Shown: positions 24,064 to 33,700 of the stretch, in pieces
Layout: each line of letters opens with the position of its first letter
Numbering within the stretch: position 1 is the first letter of the stretch
NCBI RefSeq assembly: GCF_000179615.1
Contig: NZ_AEDD01000017.1
Location: forward strand, 1 to 34,410
Source of the DNA: Paenibacillus curdlanolyticus YK9
GTDB taxonomy: Bacteria > Bacillota > Bacilli > Paenibacillales > Paenibacillaceae
Direction: 5' to 3'
Length of the DNA stretch: 34,410 bases
Program-made: the position numbers and the translations under genes
The notes under the pieces: generated by a model
Seen by the model: only the letters and a program-made list of their open reading frames with translations
The model's database searches: none
What the model was told of the DNA's origin: nothing

Positions 24064-24117
24064 CAAAAAAAAGACAAATAACACCGCTCGAATCGAGCAG
24101 CATTATCTGTCTTTTTA
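24064..24117 (-). terminator. Terminator-like stem after the possible spore-surface gene
   Basis: AAAAAGACAAATAACACCGCTCG pairs with CGAGCAGCATTATCTGTCTTTTT over the stretch 24066-24115, with two mismatches. Both flanks are A-rich or T-rich, so it can work in both directions. The stop codon of the minus-strand gene at 24115 touches it. Confidence 0.8.
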
Positions 24118-24552
24118 CCCCGTGTACGCAGAAGCGTTAAAGCTCTCCGGTCCCGCCCGCCATATGGTGTCCAGATCGACTGAAGCATAGAGCGTATAGA
24201 CCAATACGCCGTCGCTTGGCGCGGGGACATTGTAATCCGAAGCCGCCAGCGGAATGAGCTGAATCCCCATATCGCCGGCGCTGTACGTTTGTACGGACTG
24301 ATACAAGATCGGATCGCTGACCTGCGAGCCTTTAACGATAAATAGGGTCACCTGCAATAGCTTGATGGGCTGTTCAGGGAGCGTAATGCCTACAATTCCA
24401 TCAAACAAAACCCGAATAATGCCGGTTGTATCGGATGGAACGTTCAAGCCCACCTGACCGATCAAGACAGGCTTGTCCATCGGATATAGCGTCGGCGTCG
24501 GCAAAGGCGAATTGATGTTCATGGACGTTCTTGCGTCAATAAGCATGCCCAT
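24115..24552 (-). CDS. Hypothetical beta-rich protein, possibly spore-surface
   Basis: 145 residues from ATG at 24552, eight bases behind a perfect AGGAGG; two GTG codons inside the ribosome binding region are not plausible starts. The sequence is rich in Val, Ile and Thr with regular strand spacing (PVLIGQVGLNV, LLQVTLFIVKG, GVLVYTLYASV) and almost no charge, like the jelly-roll domains of exosporium or coat surface proteins. No signal peptide. It is monocistronic with its own terminator. The spore link is an inference from composition only. Confidence 0.7.
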   Translation of the reverse strand: MGMLIDARTSMNINSPLPTPTLYPMDKPVLIGQVGLNVPSDTTGIIRVLFDGIVGITLPEQPIKLLQVTLFIVKGSQVSDPILYQSVQTYSAGDMGIQLIPLAASDYNVPAPSDGVLVYTLYASVDLDTIWRAGPESFNASAYTG

Positions 24553-24625
24553 CACGATCACCTCCTCTTCGCTGGATGATCCATTGTATGCTTGTCTTGC
24601 GCAATTGGTACGGGCCTAACCTTAT

Positions 24626-26374
24626 CTAAACTTTAAACCTTCCCACCGCCGCCCTAAGTTCGGTAGCCAGCGAACGAAGCTGCTCCGATGCGCCTACCAC
24701 TTCCTCAACGGAGGCAAGCTGCTCCTCCGATGCGGCAGCGACCTCCTGCGAGTGCGAAGCAGAGCCTTCCGCCATCCGTTCCAATTCGTCCAGCGAAGCC
24801 GCGATCTGTTCGCTGCCTGCGGACATTTGCTCCGATGCGGCCGATACTTCCTGCACCTGCTCCGATACCTGCTTGACGGAGTCCAAGATGGCGCGGAACG
24901 ACTCGCCGGTTTCGCCCGCCAGCTTCGTGCCGACTTGCGCCTCCTCCGTAGTCGACGTTAATGAGCTCGCCACCTCGCGTGAACGCTCGCCGATCGTATG
25001 AAGAATCGACGTGATTTCATCCGAAGACTCCTTCGACCGTTCCGCCAGCTTCCGAATTTCCTGCGCAACGACGCCGAAGCCCTTGCCATGCTCGCCCGCT
25101 CGCGCCGCTTCAATAGAGGCATTCAGGGCTAGCAGGTTCGTCTGGTTAGCCACCTCCGAAATATGAGACAAAATATCCTCGATGCGAACGTTCGATTGGT
25201 TTAACTCACTCATCGCATCAGCTGCGTTATGCACATGCTCTTCAATCGTCATCATCTGCCGAATCGTCCGGTCAATGATAACCCCGCCATTCTCGGCAAG
25301 CACCGACGTATCCGATGCGAGATCGGACACGACCGTTGCGGAATCCGCGATCCGCTGGATGCCAACGACCATCTCCGTCATCGCGCGCTGGCACTCCTGC
25401 GAGCTGATGAGCTGCGTTTCGCTGCCAGAGGCCACATGCTGAATTGCATCGGTAATTTCATGCGTAGCGGACGCTGTTTGCGAAGCGGCATCCTTCAGGC
25501 TGCCGGACGACTCCGCTACCTCCCGAGACGTTCGTTCGATCTGAATCGTTAATTTGCGCAGGCTGGCAATCATCTCGTTGAACGAGCTTGCAGCCTGACC
25601 AATCTCATTACTGCTCGTAACTGGGACATGAACCGTCAAATTCCCTTGCGCGGCCTCCTTGGCCGTCACGGCTAAAACGCGGAGCGGCTTTAACACGGCA
25701 CGCGTCAGCAGCACGATGAGCGCAATGCCGATCAGATCGATCACGATTCCGATTCCGATGGTTTTCCACAGCATTTTGTTCATATTAGCCTCAACCTTGC
25801 CATAGTTGAAGTCCAAGCCGAATACGGCAGCCGTCTTGCCGTCCTCGCCCTTGATTTGCGCCATATAAGTGATCCATTTGCCGAATCTGTCCTCATACAC
25901 CGCTGTCAGGCCATTGTTATCCTTCTTTGCCTGTTCGAAGCCCTTAAGCAGCGCGCCAATGGTTTCAATATCCTCGCCAGGGGCGCTTCCCGCCTTGATG
26001 AGGCTTTCGCTAATTTGCAAATTTCGGAGGTAGGTCTTGCCGTCCTTCTCGATGATTTCTGGCGTTATGTAATAGGCGTTCGTAATGAGGTCGTCATCGG
26101 TCATTTTATCGAGCAGCTTTTTAAGAATCAGCATTTCATTGGCAGGAGCCTCTCGCCCCGCTTCAATCGCCGCTCCCGTCACACTAATCAGATTATTGTT
26201 CGCTTGTGCCTGCTCCTTGAGCTTAAACCCTACCTGTTCGAATTCATCATAAGCAGCCCCCCTCTCCGCATTGTACATAAGCGAAGTCATAATCCCCACT
26301 AATACCAAGAGCAGGAGAGAAATCATGATAGAGCTTGTGAATACGAGACTTCTTCGTTTCATCCATCCGAACAA
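24626..26374 (-). CDS. Methyl-accepting chemotaxis protein
   Basis: About 582 residues. TM1 (about 10-33) and TM2 (about 202-225) bracket an extracellular sensory domain. A HAMP domain follows (about 228-282; [17 protein letters not shown]), and then a long signalling coiled coil with the conserved hairpin [18 protein letters not shown] and [16 protein letters not shown]. It would sense an unknown ligand and control CheA. The C-terminus lacks a pentapeptide receptor tail. The start is uncertain: TTG at 26374 has AGGTG six bases upstream; GTG 26383 and ATG 26362 are alternatives. A -10-like TATAAT lies at 26407-26412 on the minus strand. Confidence 0.93.
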   Translation of the reverse strand: MFGWMKRRSLVFTSSIMISLLLLVLVGIMTSLMYNAERGAAYDEFEQVGFKLKEQAQANNNLISVTGAAIEAGREAPANEMLILKKLLDKMTDDDLITNAYYITPEIIEKDGKTYLRNLQISESLIKAGSAPGEDIETIGALLKGFEQAKKDNNGLTAVYEDRFGKWITYMAQIKGEDGKTAAVFGLDFNYGKVEANMNKMLWKTIGIGIVIDLIGIALIVLLTRAVLKPLRVLAVTAKEAAQGNLTVHVPVTSSNEIGQAASSFNEMIASLRKLTIQIERTSREVAESSGSLKDAASQTASATHEITDAIQHVASGSETQLISSQECQRAMTEMVVGIQRIADSATVVSDLASDTSVLAENGGVIIDRTIRQMMTIEEHVHNAADAMSELNQSNVRIEDILSHISEVANQTNLLALNASIEAARAGEHGKGFGVVAQEIRKLAERSKESSDEITSILHTIGERSREVASSLTSTTEEAQVGTKLAGETGESFRAILDSVKQVSEQVQEVSAASEQMSAGSEQIAASLDELERMAEGSASHSQEVAAASEEQLASVEEVVGASEQLRSLATELRAAVGRFKV

Positions 26375-26510
26375 CGCTAACACCTCACGATTTTAGATTT
26401 TCCACCATTATAAGGAATAAGTATTAGCATTTTATGTGGTTAAACGTTTGGAATTCGTTAAGATGAGGCCGAGCGACCTTAGATGCGCAGCACAAAAAGG
26501 CCGGAGCCGC

Positions 26511-26768
26511 CATTGCAGTTCATGCAATGACTTCTCCAGCCCTCAACCTCCGCACGCCATCCCATTGCATTCTATACAACGCCAACTGGTGCGCAGTATG
26601 CTTTTTAGACCAATTGGAACCTTTCGCGCCGTTCCCATTGCACGTTTTGCAATGAGAGGTTACTTTCAACGTTACTACGGCGCCCCTCATTGCACGTTCT
26701 GCAACGGGAGATACACCCTGCCCAGCGTTGCGCCTGCCACGGTGCTCCCCATTACAGTTCATGCAGGC
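26511..26768. repeat. Cluster of five small stem-loop repeats (family C)
   Basis: Copies start near 26511, 26563, 26636, 26688 and 26750. The best ones read CATTGCA, six bases, TGCAATG (for example CATTGCAGTTCATGCAATGA); others carry one or two mismatches. Two of the four spacings are 52 bases; the others are 73 and 62, so the units are not in strict tandem and no reading frame is kept. The rest of the gap 26384-26782 holds the upstream DNA of the chemoreceptor gene. The last copy lies just beyond the stop of the membrane-protein gene at 26783. Function unknown. Confidence 0.8.
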
Positions 26769-26782
26769 GTTTCCCCGTTGAT

Positions 26783-27319
26783 TCACGCCTTCGCCTTGCG
26801 CGGCCACAAGCTGAAACTAAAGCTATAGAGAAAATCAATACCGACGATATAAGACCAAAATTGTATCGTATCCCGCAAGCTATTCGTCCGACTCTCGTCG
26901 CCCACAAACCAAATCATGCCAACCAACACGAGACACCCAATCGCCCATGCGAGCAAATGCAGCACCCACATGCGCCGTTCATAAGCTGCATGCTCTGCGC
27001 CATGCTTGGGCTTGGGACTCGGCTTCGCCCCCCCTGCAAACCGGTGCGCGAACCGTGCATCCGCCCAGCAGATCATTCTGTGTCCGTAGGCAACGGATAC
27101 GCCAATATAAATTGCAGATAATCCGTGGATAGCCGTTGCAGTCGCCCCGTTGCGAAGGTCCATGACCGTGGCAATGATCAAAATCAGGTCGACAATCGGC
27201 GTGCCTATAAGAAGCACTGCGCCGAGCGTCTTCAGCCGTAGCAAGTAACGGCACGCGAGCCCCGCGAGAACAAGCGCCCAGAAACCAATTTCGCATCCGA
27301 TGATAAAAGCGGTGATCAT
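26783..27319 (-). CDS. Conserved hypothetical membrane protein
   Basis: 178 residues with about five hydrophobic segments (near residues 5-24, 33-53, 62-78, 118-140 and 150-170) and a basic loop (about 86-115; KPSPKPKHG) that should face the cytoplasm. It looks like an uncharacterised small membrane-protein family of Bacilli, but I cannot name it with confidence. The ATG follows AAAGGAG at a suitable distance. It is 30 bases downstream of the damaged gene at 27350 and may be cotranscribed. Confidence 0.8.
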   Translation of the reverse strand: MITAFIIGCEIGFWALVLAGLACRYLLRLKTLGAVLLIGTPIVDLILIIATVMDLRNGATATAIHGLSAIYIGVSVAYGHRMICWADARFAHRFAGGAKPSPKPKHGAEHAAYERRMWVLHLLAWAIGCLVLVGMIWFVGDESRTNSLRDTIQFWSYIVGIDFLYSFSFSLWPRKAKA

Positions 27320-27349
27320 GTGTACACTCCTTTATTAAACGATATGAAA

Positions 27350-27958
27350 CTACCACCGGCTCATGCCCGTCATTCGCCACACATTCGTTTCCTTCTCTGC
27401 CTGGTAGGACCACCTTTCGTTCACGGTACGTGTTTTTCCATCTTTTTTTGTAACGGAAGTCGATTCCGCCACGAAAATTTTAATGACCTTTTCAGACACG
27501 TAGTCCACATGATCAATCACATAAGTACGCCCAAACTGCTCCTTGGTTCCCGCAGCATACATGGACTTGGCGAACTGCCGCTGCTGTTTATCGATAACGC
27601 TTCCCGGCTTTAGGATATCGGTGAGACCCTCTAAATAATTATTATTCACAGCCCCTTCCAGCCGCCAGTAATAACGCTGCATCAGACCGTTTAAATAAAC
27701 CTTTAAGTTCTTATCCAGCATCATCTTCTGGCTGTATAGAGAGCCAGTATATTGATGCGCTGCATTAAAGACATACCCTGTTCCCGGGTTAACAAGATAA
27801 GTCGCCGCGGGGGCGTTGTAATTAGGGACAACCTTCTCTGAATTCGGCGATTTCACAAGCGGGAGCAATCCAATCTCTGTATTGCCTCTATAATATTGAC
27901 CCGTTTCTTTAAGCGTGTAACCGGAGGGAACTTTCTTAAGGATCCGCTGCTGGAGCAA
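27350..27958 (-). pseudogene. Hypothetical exported-type domain protein, probably 5'-damaged
   Basis: About 202 residues from TTG at 27958. SGYTLKETGQYYRG, TYLVNPGTGYVFNAAHQ and WSYQAEKETNVWRMTGM suggest a secreted NTF2-like or SH3-like domain of the kind found at the ends of membrane regulators such as TcaA-like proteins; this is a loose resemblance. The TTG has no ribosome binding site, and the frame stays open further upstream to about 28018 (NENKHDPPLETEQ) with no ATG, GTG or TTG start there. A good-looking start (AGGTG then ATG at about 28005) lies in a different frame. A frameshift or lost 5' end is the simplest explanation. Confidence 0.55.
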
Positions 27959-28037
27959 CTGGATGCACTGCTCTGTCTCAAGCGGCGGGTCATGTTTATT
28001 TTCATTTAAGCACCTATCACTCTAATTAAAATCATGC

Positions 28038-28089
28038 TTGTAGCCCCTGTTTTTTTGTGCTTTAATAGCTAAAAGATACAATATGTATC
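28038..28089 (+). promoter_or_regulatory. Promoter and palindrome upstream of the O-antigen-ligase-like gene
   Basis: TTGTAG (28038-28043), a 17-base spacer and TTTAAT (28061-28066) form a reasonable sigma-A promoter. Just downstream, GATACA-ATA-TGTATC (28075-28089) is a perfect inverted repeat that abuts the ribosome binding site CGGAGG. It could be a repressor operator or a small hairpin masking the ribosome binding site. Confidence 0.5.
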
Positions 28090-28101
28090 GGAGGTTAGGG
28101 A

Positions 28102-29463
28102 ATGTCATCATATTCAGCAGATTCAAGAGTAGTAATTAGGAAGTTGCAAAGTGATATGCCTAAAGAACAATTGCAGTCAAATGCGTTAATTCACATTTTT
28201 GTCCCTGCATTCATTCTCTTCATGATGTTTCTGTCCCCGCTTGTCCTGAATAAGAATGTTTATTATGCGTTCGAAATTCTGATCGGGTTCGTCGTGCTAT
28301 CGCAAAGCTACCGCACCTTATCGATTCGGACGGCAGGACTCATTCTGGCGATGATAACATCGTTCGCCGTATACACCCAGCTGAACATCGTCTATCACAT
28401 CAACAAAATCTTAGTGTTAAACATGGCGACCGTAGCGATGTTTATCGGCGTGTTTGTTCTTAATTACATCTTGATCAAAGCATATCTCATGAAAAATAGC
28501 CTTAGCAGAAACGTGAATTTGCTCAAATTTGTCGGGATCCTCTTCAACATCATTTCTATCTACTGCCTATTCGAATATTTGATGAAATTCAATCCTGTGT
28601 TCAGCCAATTTTTTAACGCGGACTATCACAGGTATTACAGTATCAAGCGCGGGTATGAATTGTATCGTGTTTCCGGCCCCATGCAGCATCCTATCGTAAT
28701 GGGCAACTTCCTGATCATTGGCGCGCTGCTTAACTATTATTTATTTAATCAACTTAGGAAAAACCTCTACGCATTGTTCATGCTCGTTAATGTTGCAGCG
28801 CTATTTTTGACTTTTTCACGCAGCAGTTACATCGCATTAGGCGCCGGAATCCTCACCTACCTCTTGTTCGCGACGCGCAACAAGGATAACAAAGAGAAGT
28901 CGAAAATTCCGATGCCGCGAGCAATTGCCATAACCTTTTCCATCCCTGTCATTTTACTGATCATGATGAGTGTCAACACGGGAGATGGCTCCTTGTGGAG
29001 CACGATCGTTGATCGATTTTCTAATGCAGAAGGTACAGCATCCGTAGAGCAAAGGTCCGGTGGCATACAATACGTACTTGATCTGATGTTCCATTCCAAG
29101 CCGCTTAATCTCCTGATCGGACACGGCTACGGCATGATATCTTGGAACATGCGCCAGGAAGGAACGTCCATCGTCCTGAATAATTTCTACATCATTGACA
29201 ATCAATACTTCACATTTTTCTACGAGTTCGGAATCGTGGGGATGTTCATCCTCTTTGCGGGGATCGTTCACATTATTAAGCGGTCATTTAAACACTTGAA
29301 TACAGGAAATGTCAACATCCTCAAATTCACAGCAGCCTCGTTTGTCGCAATTATGGTTAACATCATTTTTTACGAGGGTGCGTATTGGACCAGCATCGCC
29401 TTCTTGCTGTCGTTTATATTGGCCCTGAATACGTATGCCATTTCGAAGGAGGCTGCTGCCTAG
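28102..29463 (+). CDS. O-antigen ligase/polymerase family membrane protein
   Basis: 453 residues with about ten to twelve hydrophobic segments. The family signature is in GPMQHPIVMGNFLIIGALL, FLTFSRSSYIALGAGIL, the large loop ending in LIGHGYGMI, and DNQYFTFFYEFGIVGMFI, as in O-antigen ligases and Wzy polymerases. In Gram-positive bacteria such proteins polymerise cell-wall or exopolysaccharide repeat units. No glycosyltransferase, flippase or polysaccharide cluster is near it, so its substrate is unknown. The ATG follows CGGAGG at seven bases. Its TAG shares the palindrome CTAG with the stop of the convergent gene. Confidence 0.9.
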   Translation: MSSYSADSRVVIRKLQSDMPKEQLQSNALIHIFVPAFILFMMFLSPLVLNKNVYYAFEILIGFVVLSQSYRTLSIRTAGLILAMITSFAVYTQLNIVYHINKILVLNMATVAMFIGVFVLNYILIKAYLMKNSLSRNVNLLKFVGILFNIISIYCLFEYLMKFNPVFSQFFNADYHRYYSIKRGYELYRVSGPMQHPIVMGNFLIIGALLNYYLFNQLRKNLYALFMLVNVAALFLTFSRSSYIALGAGILTYLLFATRNKDNKEKSKIPMPRAIAITFSIPVILLIMMSVNTGDGSLWSTIVDRFSNAEGTASVEQRSGGIQYVLDLMFHSKPLNLLIGHGYGMISWNMRQEGTSIVLNNFYIIDNQYFTFFYEFGIVGMFILFAGIVHIIKRSFKHLNTGNVNILKFTAASFVAIMVNIIFYEGAYWTSIAFLLSFILALNTYAISKEAAA

Positions 29464-29981
29464 CCCCATTGGTAAAATTCCTGAACAAACACTTTATGAT
29501 CGATTTCAAAATAAAGCTGTTCCCAGTCAAACTCATACTTGTCGTCAATCTCGGTTACCATACGATAAACCGTTGCTTCCCTATCCCCTATAAACGCTTC
29601 TAACCATTCGATTAGCTTATTGCTTACGCGATTAGAGTCTTTATCGTATTCGGCTGGGATTTCGGGCGTTAGTTCCCCTTGATCATCGAAATAAGAGAAC
29701 TTCACCTCGAAATTCTGGAGCCGATAGACGAAGAAAAACCAGTCCGCGCTTATTTTAAACAGCGATTCCTGCCAGTTCTCCAGCTTTGCTAGCGGGAGGT
29801 AGTTAATATCATCGTGATGGGCTAAGTGACTTGTTTTATTATAGTGGCGGACCGCTTCCTCAATAGGCAGATCGACCTCGCAGAATTGATATTGATGACC
29901 ATAACAATTGCCGAAGTGCGAGTTGATATTGCTCAAGCCTTCTAGATATCCATTTATTTTGTTGAATATTTGGGTGTTCAT
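29460..29981 (-). CDS. Hypothetical protein downstream of the nuclease-HD-HSP90 gene
   Basis: 173 residues, acidic, with many aromatic residues (DWFFFVYRLQNFEVKFSYFDD). It has no signal peptide, no membrane segment and no motif I can name. The repeated Trp and Tyr and the acidic pattern are similar in feel to SMI1/KNR4-type or immunity-protein folds, but this is weak. The ATG has GGGGA about ten bases upstream. It follows the 235-residue membrane-anchored gene by 29 bases on the same strand and could be a third member of that unit. Its stop overlaps the convergent gene. Confidence 0.65.
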   Translation of the reverse strand: MNTQIFNKINGYLEGLSNINSHFGNCYGHQYQFCEVDLPIEEAVRHYNKTSHLAHHDDINYLPLAKLENWQESLFKISADWFFFVYRLQNFEVKFSYFDDQGELTPEIPAEYDKDSNRVSNKLIEWLEAFIGDREATVYRMVTEIDDKYEFDWEQLYFEIDHKVFVQEFYQWG

Positions 29982-30010
29982 ATTTTGCGTTCCCCGGATA
30001 GTTGATTTAG

Positions 30011-30718
30011 CTATTTCAGCCTCCCTACAAACCCCGTCCCCGCCTCATATTCGCCCTCTTCCATCTGCGGGTCCACGGTCCATTCCTTCGCTATAAGCAG
30101 CACATCTTCCTCACTTGGCAAATGTGGTTCTTCTACGTCAAGCCCCGTAAAGATCATATGAAGGTAGCGTTCTTCTTGGCTAATCTCTCCTTGGTCGATA
30201 ATCGCTTCGCCCAGGTATGCATTAGCACGAACAACTTTGCCATTCATCGACTTCGCCCAAGCATGATAATCCACTACCCGATGCGTTCCAAAATAATAAG
30301 CTTCTCCGAACTGCGAGCTTAGTTTGTCAATTACCGTCAACGGACTTGGCATCTCCACTCCGCTCAAATCCGGCATCAGCGCATTAACGACCAACGTCCA
30401 CCCATGAACTGGCGGGGAAACAAAATAGCATCCTTCATGCGCCGCGTCGATACCCGTGCTCCAGTTCGCAAGCTCCAACTCCTGCAACTGCATGGCTTCG
30501 ATCACCGCTTGCGTGTCGGTCGTTTTTATGGCAAGCCACTGGCATTTGTAGCCGAATGGAACGGGATAGTCTGGCGTCGCGTTAACAGGTGACTTGCTCC
30601 TTGCGGTTTTATCGATCTTGATCGGCTCCTGCTCATGGCTCGGCTCCGCCCGCCTTAGGAAGTAAGACAAAAGCAACGCTACAAGAATGACGCCAGCGAC
30701 TATGTATTGCGTTTTCAT
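30011..30718 (-). CDS. Membrane-anchored hypothetical protein
   Basis: 235 residues. One N-terminal hydrophobic span (about 5-22) is followed by RR and a Glu/Lys-rich linker. The soluble part (about 50-225) holds QWLAIKTTDTQAVIEAM, YFVSPPVHGWTLVVNAL and YYFGTHRVVDYHAWAK, a mixed alpha/beta domain seen in uncharacterised bacterial proteins. No catalytic motif is recognised. The ATG has AAGGGG 14 bases upstream, weak. It starts 25 bases after the stop of the nuclease-HD-HSP90 gene on the same strand, so it is probably cotranscribed. Confidence 0.7.
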   Translation of the reverse strand: MKTQYIVAGVILVALLLSYFLRRAEPSHEQEPIKIDKTARSKSPVNATPDYPVPFGYKCQWLAIKTTDTQAVIEAMQLQELELANWSTGIDAAHEGCYFVSPPVHGWTLVVNALMPDLSGVEMPSPLTVIDKLSSQFGEAYYFGTHRVVDYHAWAKSMNGKVVRANAYLGEAIIDQGEISQEERYLHMIFTGLDVEEPHLPSEEDVLLIAKEWTVDPQMEEGEYEAGTGFVGRLK

Positions 30719-30743
30719 CAGCTGCTTCTACACCCCTTCCCGT

Positions 30744-33700
30744 CTAATCGACCAATAGATTGCCTCTAAACCGCTCTGGGAAATCTTCGGCTGTTAATTG
30801 GATGCTTACATTGAAGCTACTGAGTATTTCAGCTAGTAATTCATTTACTTGATGCAAACTGATTGTCGTCGTAACTGAACCATACAAATTACTAAGAAAT
30901 TTAAAAAACCTATGAAACTTATCAAACAATTTATCATTATCTTTTATTTTATTTCTGTTCGTCACATAGAATTGAATAAGCGGATGATTGGTATTGTAGT
31001 AAGCACGGGCAAAATAAATATTACTAACGACTTCAAATAGCAATTGGTTATTTATCGATATGCCCATTCCATAATGGATCGGATACTTTTCATGCGCCTC
31101 CTCAGTTTTGGTTATCATTAATAAATCGTTCAAATGTCCATATATCGAGAATGCGTAGTTCATTTCTTCGAAATACTGATAATAAAACCTGCATAACCCA
31201 TCATTTTCGATAAACATAACAGGAATGCCCGTACGAATTGCAACTCGAATAGCACGTTTATTAAATTTGCTTGCTCCGCCTATAAAAATAAAACTAGGAT
31301 GTTCGGTTATAAAGTCATTCAACAGCATGTATGCTTCACTCTTACCGATGTACGCCTTGATATAAAAATGATTGTAAGTAAAATCCTCGAGTCGTTTATT
31401 GGGAAATAGATACGGCTCAAGATAATAATCAACAAATTCTGAACAAACCTCATAGGATTCCTTATTATCAAATTGGTGAATGCTGCCGAAAAATTTGTGA
31501 AGCAAGTCTGATTCAAATTCAGCAATAATTGCATCCAGTTGATCATCGATAAACTCATTTCTGCCTATATTTATTTTTAGGTTTTGTTTAATGTTTATGC
31601 TGCATATCAATTGATCAAGTAGCTTGCTGGCCCGTCTCAAGTATTTATACTGGCGTTCTATTACTTTGACGCCTTTCTGGCAGATTAGAACCTTTCCTTC
31701 ATAAGAACTCGATACCGTGTGAAGCGTACGAGTAAAATTAAACGGTTTATACCCAAGAGCGTTGTCACTGCGTTCAACAATGATGCCGCAAGTTCCCTCG
31801 AACCGTTCATTGTTTATGTGGCTTTCTAATAATAGCAAGTCCTTGATCTTATCCCTATTAATATAATCCACTTCATACATCAATTCCGCCTCAAGATCCA
31901 AGCTGAACGAATCCCTAGTCATAACCGTACTCGTATCCTCGCTGACCACCTTAATCGGTATATCAACAAACCGAAAACGATCCCTAACTTTCGTGACGAG
32001 CGTTTCTACGTTGATCTCACGCAATACCTCTTCCTTCAAATGCAACGTCAATGCCGTTCCTTCAGCAATGTTCAACTTGCCCTCGTCGTAGAAGTAAAAG
32101 TACGAATACAAGTTTTTATTGCCTTTAAAGCACAACCGCTGTCCTTCCCTCGTCTTCGTTTCAACCGAGAAGCTGTCGCATAACATGAAGTAAGAGAACA
32201 CCCCGATACCGAACTGTCCGATGGAGTCGATCTCGAAATCCTTATAGTAAGACTTGCACAACTTCGAGAAATAGTTTTGCACGATATACTCGTCCATCCC
32301 TCGGCCGTTATCGATAATGACAATATCCTTATCCGTAAGCCTTACTTCGATCTCAGGCACATAAGTTGGTTCCTTCGCTTTTCTTAACTGACAGGCGTCT
32401 ATCGCATTCTGGATCGCTTCTCGAATCGCATCATACTTGTCCTCGTAGATGTTTTTGCCCATGAAGGTTTCCGCGATTCCGTTATAGTCGATCGAAAACC
32501 CCCATTTTTGGCTAAATGGCGTGTCGATCTTCTCCTCGATAAAATGAATGCTGAATTTGTATTGGGGCTTATACTTTCGCACCTTCGCGATCAACTGCTC
32601 CAACTGATGCTTTGTTTCTTGAATATGGCGGTTCAGCGAGATATAAATCAACTGATTATCGCAGTTCCCCTCGAATACAATCCGATCCTCATCCACAATC
32701 CTGCTGCTGATTCCGTACGTCATTTCCTCCCATAGCTTCTTGCTCTCCTTATGCTCCTCCATCCCCTGATAATGCTGCAATAGATAATTCGCATTCAGGT
32801 TTGCCACATCCAGCCTGTCCGCTATGCTCAATAGTGTATGCAGGTACGGGATACAGACCTTGGTTCTGCCGCCAGCAGGCGCGTAGTCGAAATAGTCGAA
32901 TGCGTATACATCGCAGTCTTTCTTTTCTCCCGCAACGAGTGCAATTGCTTCCTTCCATGAACGGTCAAGCTTTAGCGCTTCCCAATGGTCGGAAATAAAA
33001 TCATAGGTGAAGAAGGCATGATGCTCTCTAGCGTATTCCTCTACTGTCTTATTCGCATGATTTTGTCCGCTATCTTCGTACGCCTTGAACCGTTGTTCGA
33101 TATCCTCATTGGTTCTGCATACGCCGATATCATGAAGATAAGCAGCGGAGGCCAGTACGTACAATTCTGCCTCGTTCAAAGCATCGAGCACGCCCTGGTC
33201 CAGCACCTTATCGCCTAACAGCTCGGATACGCTCACAGAATGCTCCTTGTTATGGAACGAATAGAGGATGAAGTTTGCGCTGTACGCATTAAATAATCGA
33301 TCCGCCTCTTGTTTCGTTTCTTGCAGCTTATGAAACAAAGCTTCATTCTTCTCTTTGAGCCGTCTTTCCAGCAGCCCCGCATCGTAAAACTTCAGTGCCG
33401 CTTTTTCTCTCTCAACGAGCAGCTCTTTGAAGCTTTTCTCATCCAGCACAGCCTTTAATTCAAAAAACATCGATTTGATCTGGGAGTTGCTTTCAATCAA
33501 AGGATTCAGCGTATCCGGATATATTGTTTCGAATGACATCTTATCCAATGTATCGAATACGCTGCTTTTTACATCGTCCCAAACAATGGTCGCCAGGCCT
33601 TTGTTTTTCGCAATTACTTCAACCGCCCATCCCTGAATAACATTCTTGTCATAAGACTGATTCGTCAGGGAAGTCATCAATTTCAATGCATTTTCACTAA

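Noticed and set aside
26520-26807. Small zinc-finger-like protein on the minus strand with CMNCNG and CKTCNG motifs
   Set aside because: The motifs are translations of the stem-loop repeats, whose spacing is not a multiple of three, and there is no ribosome binding site.
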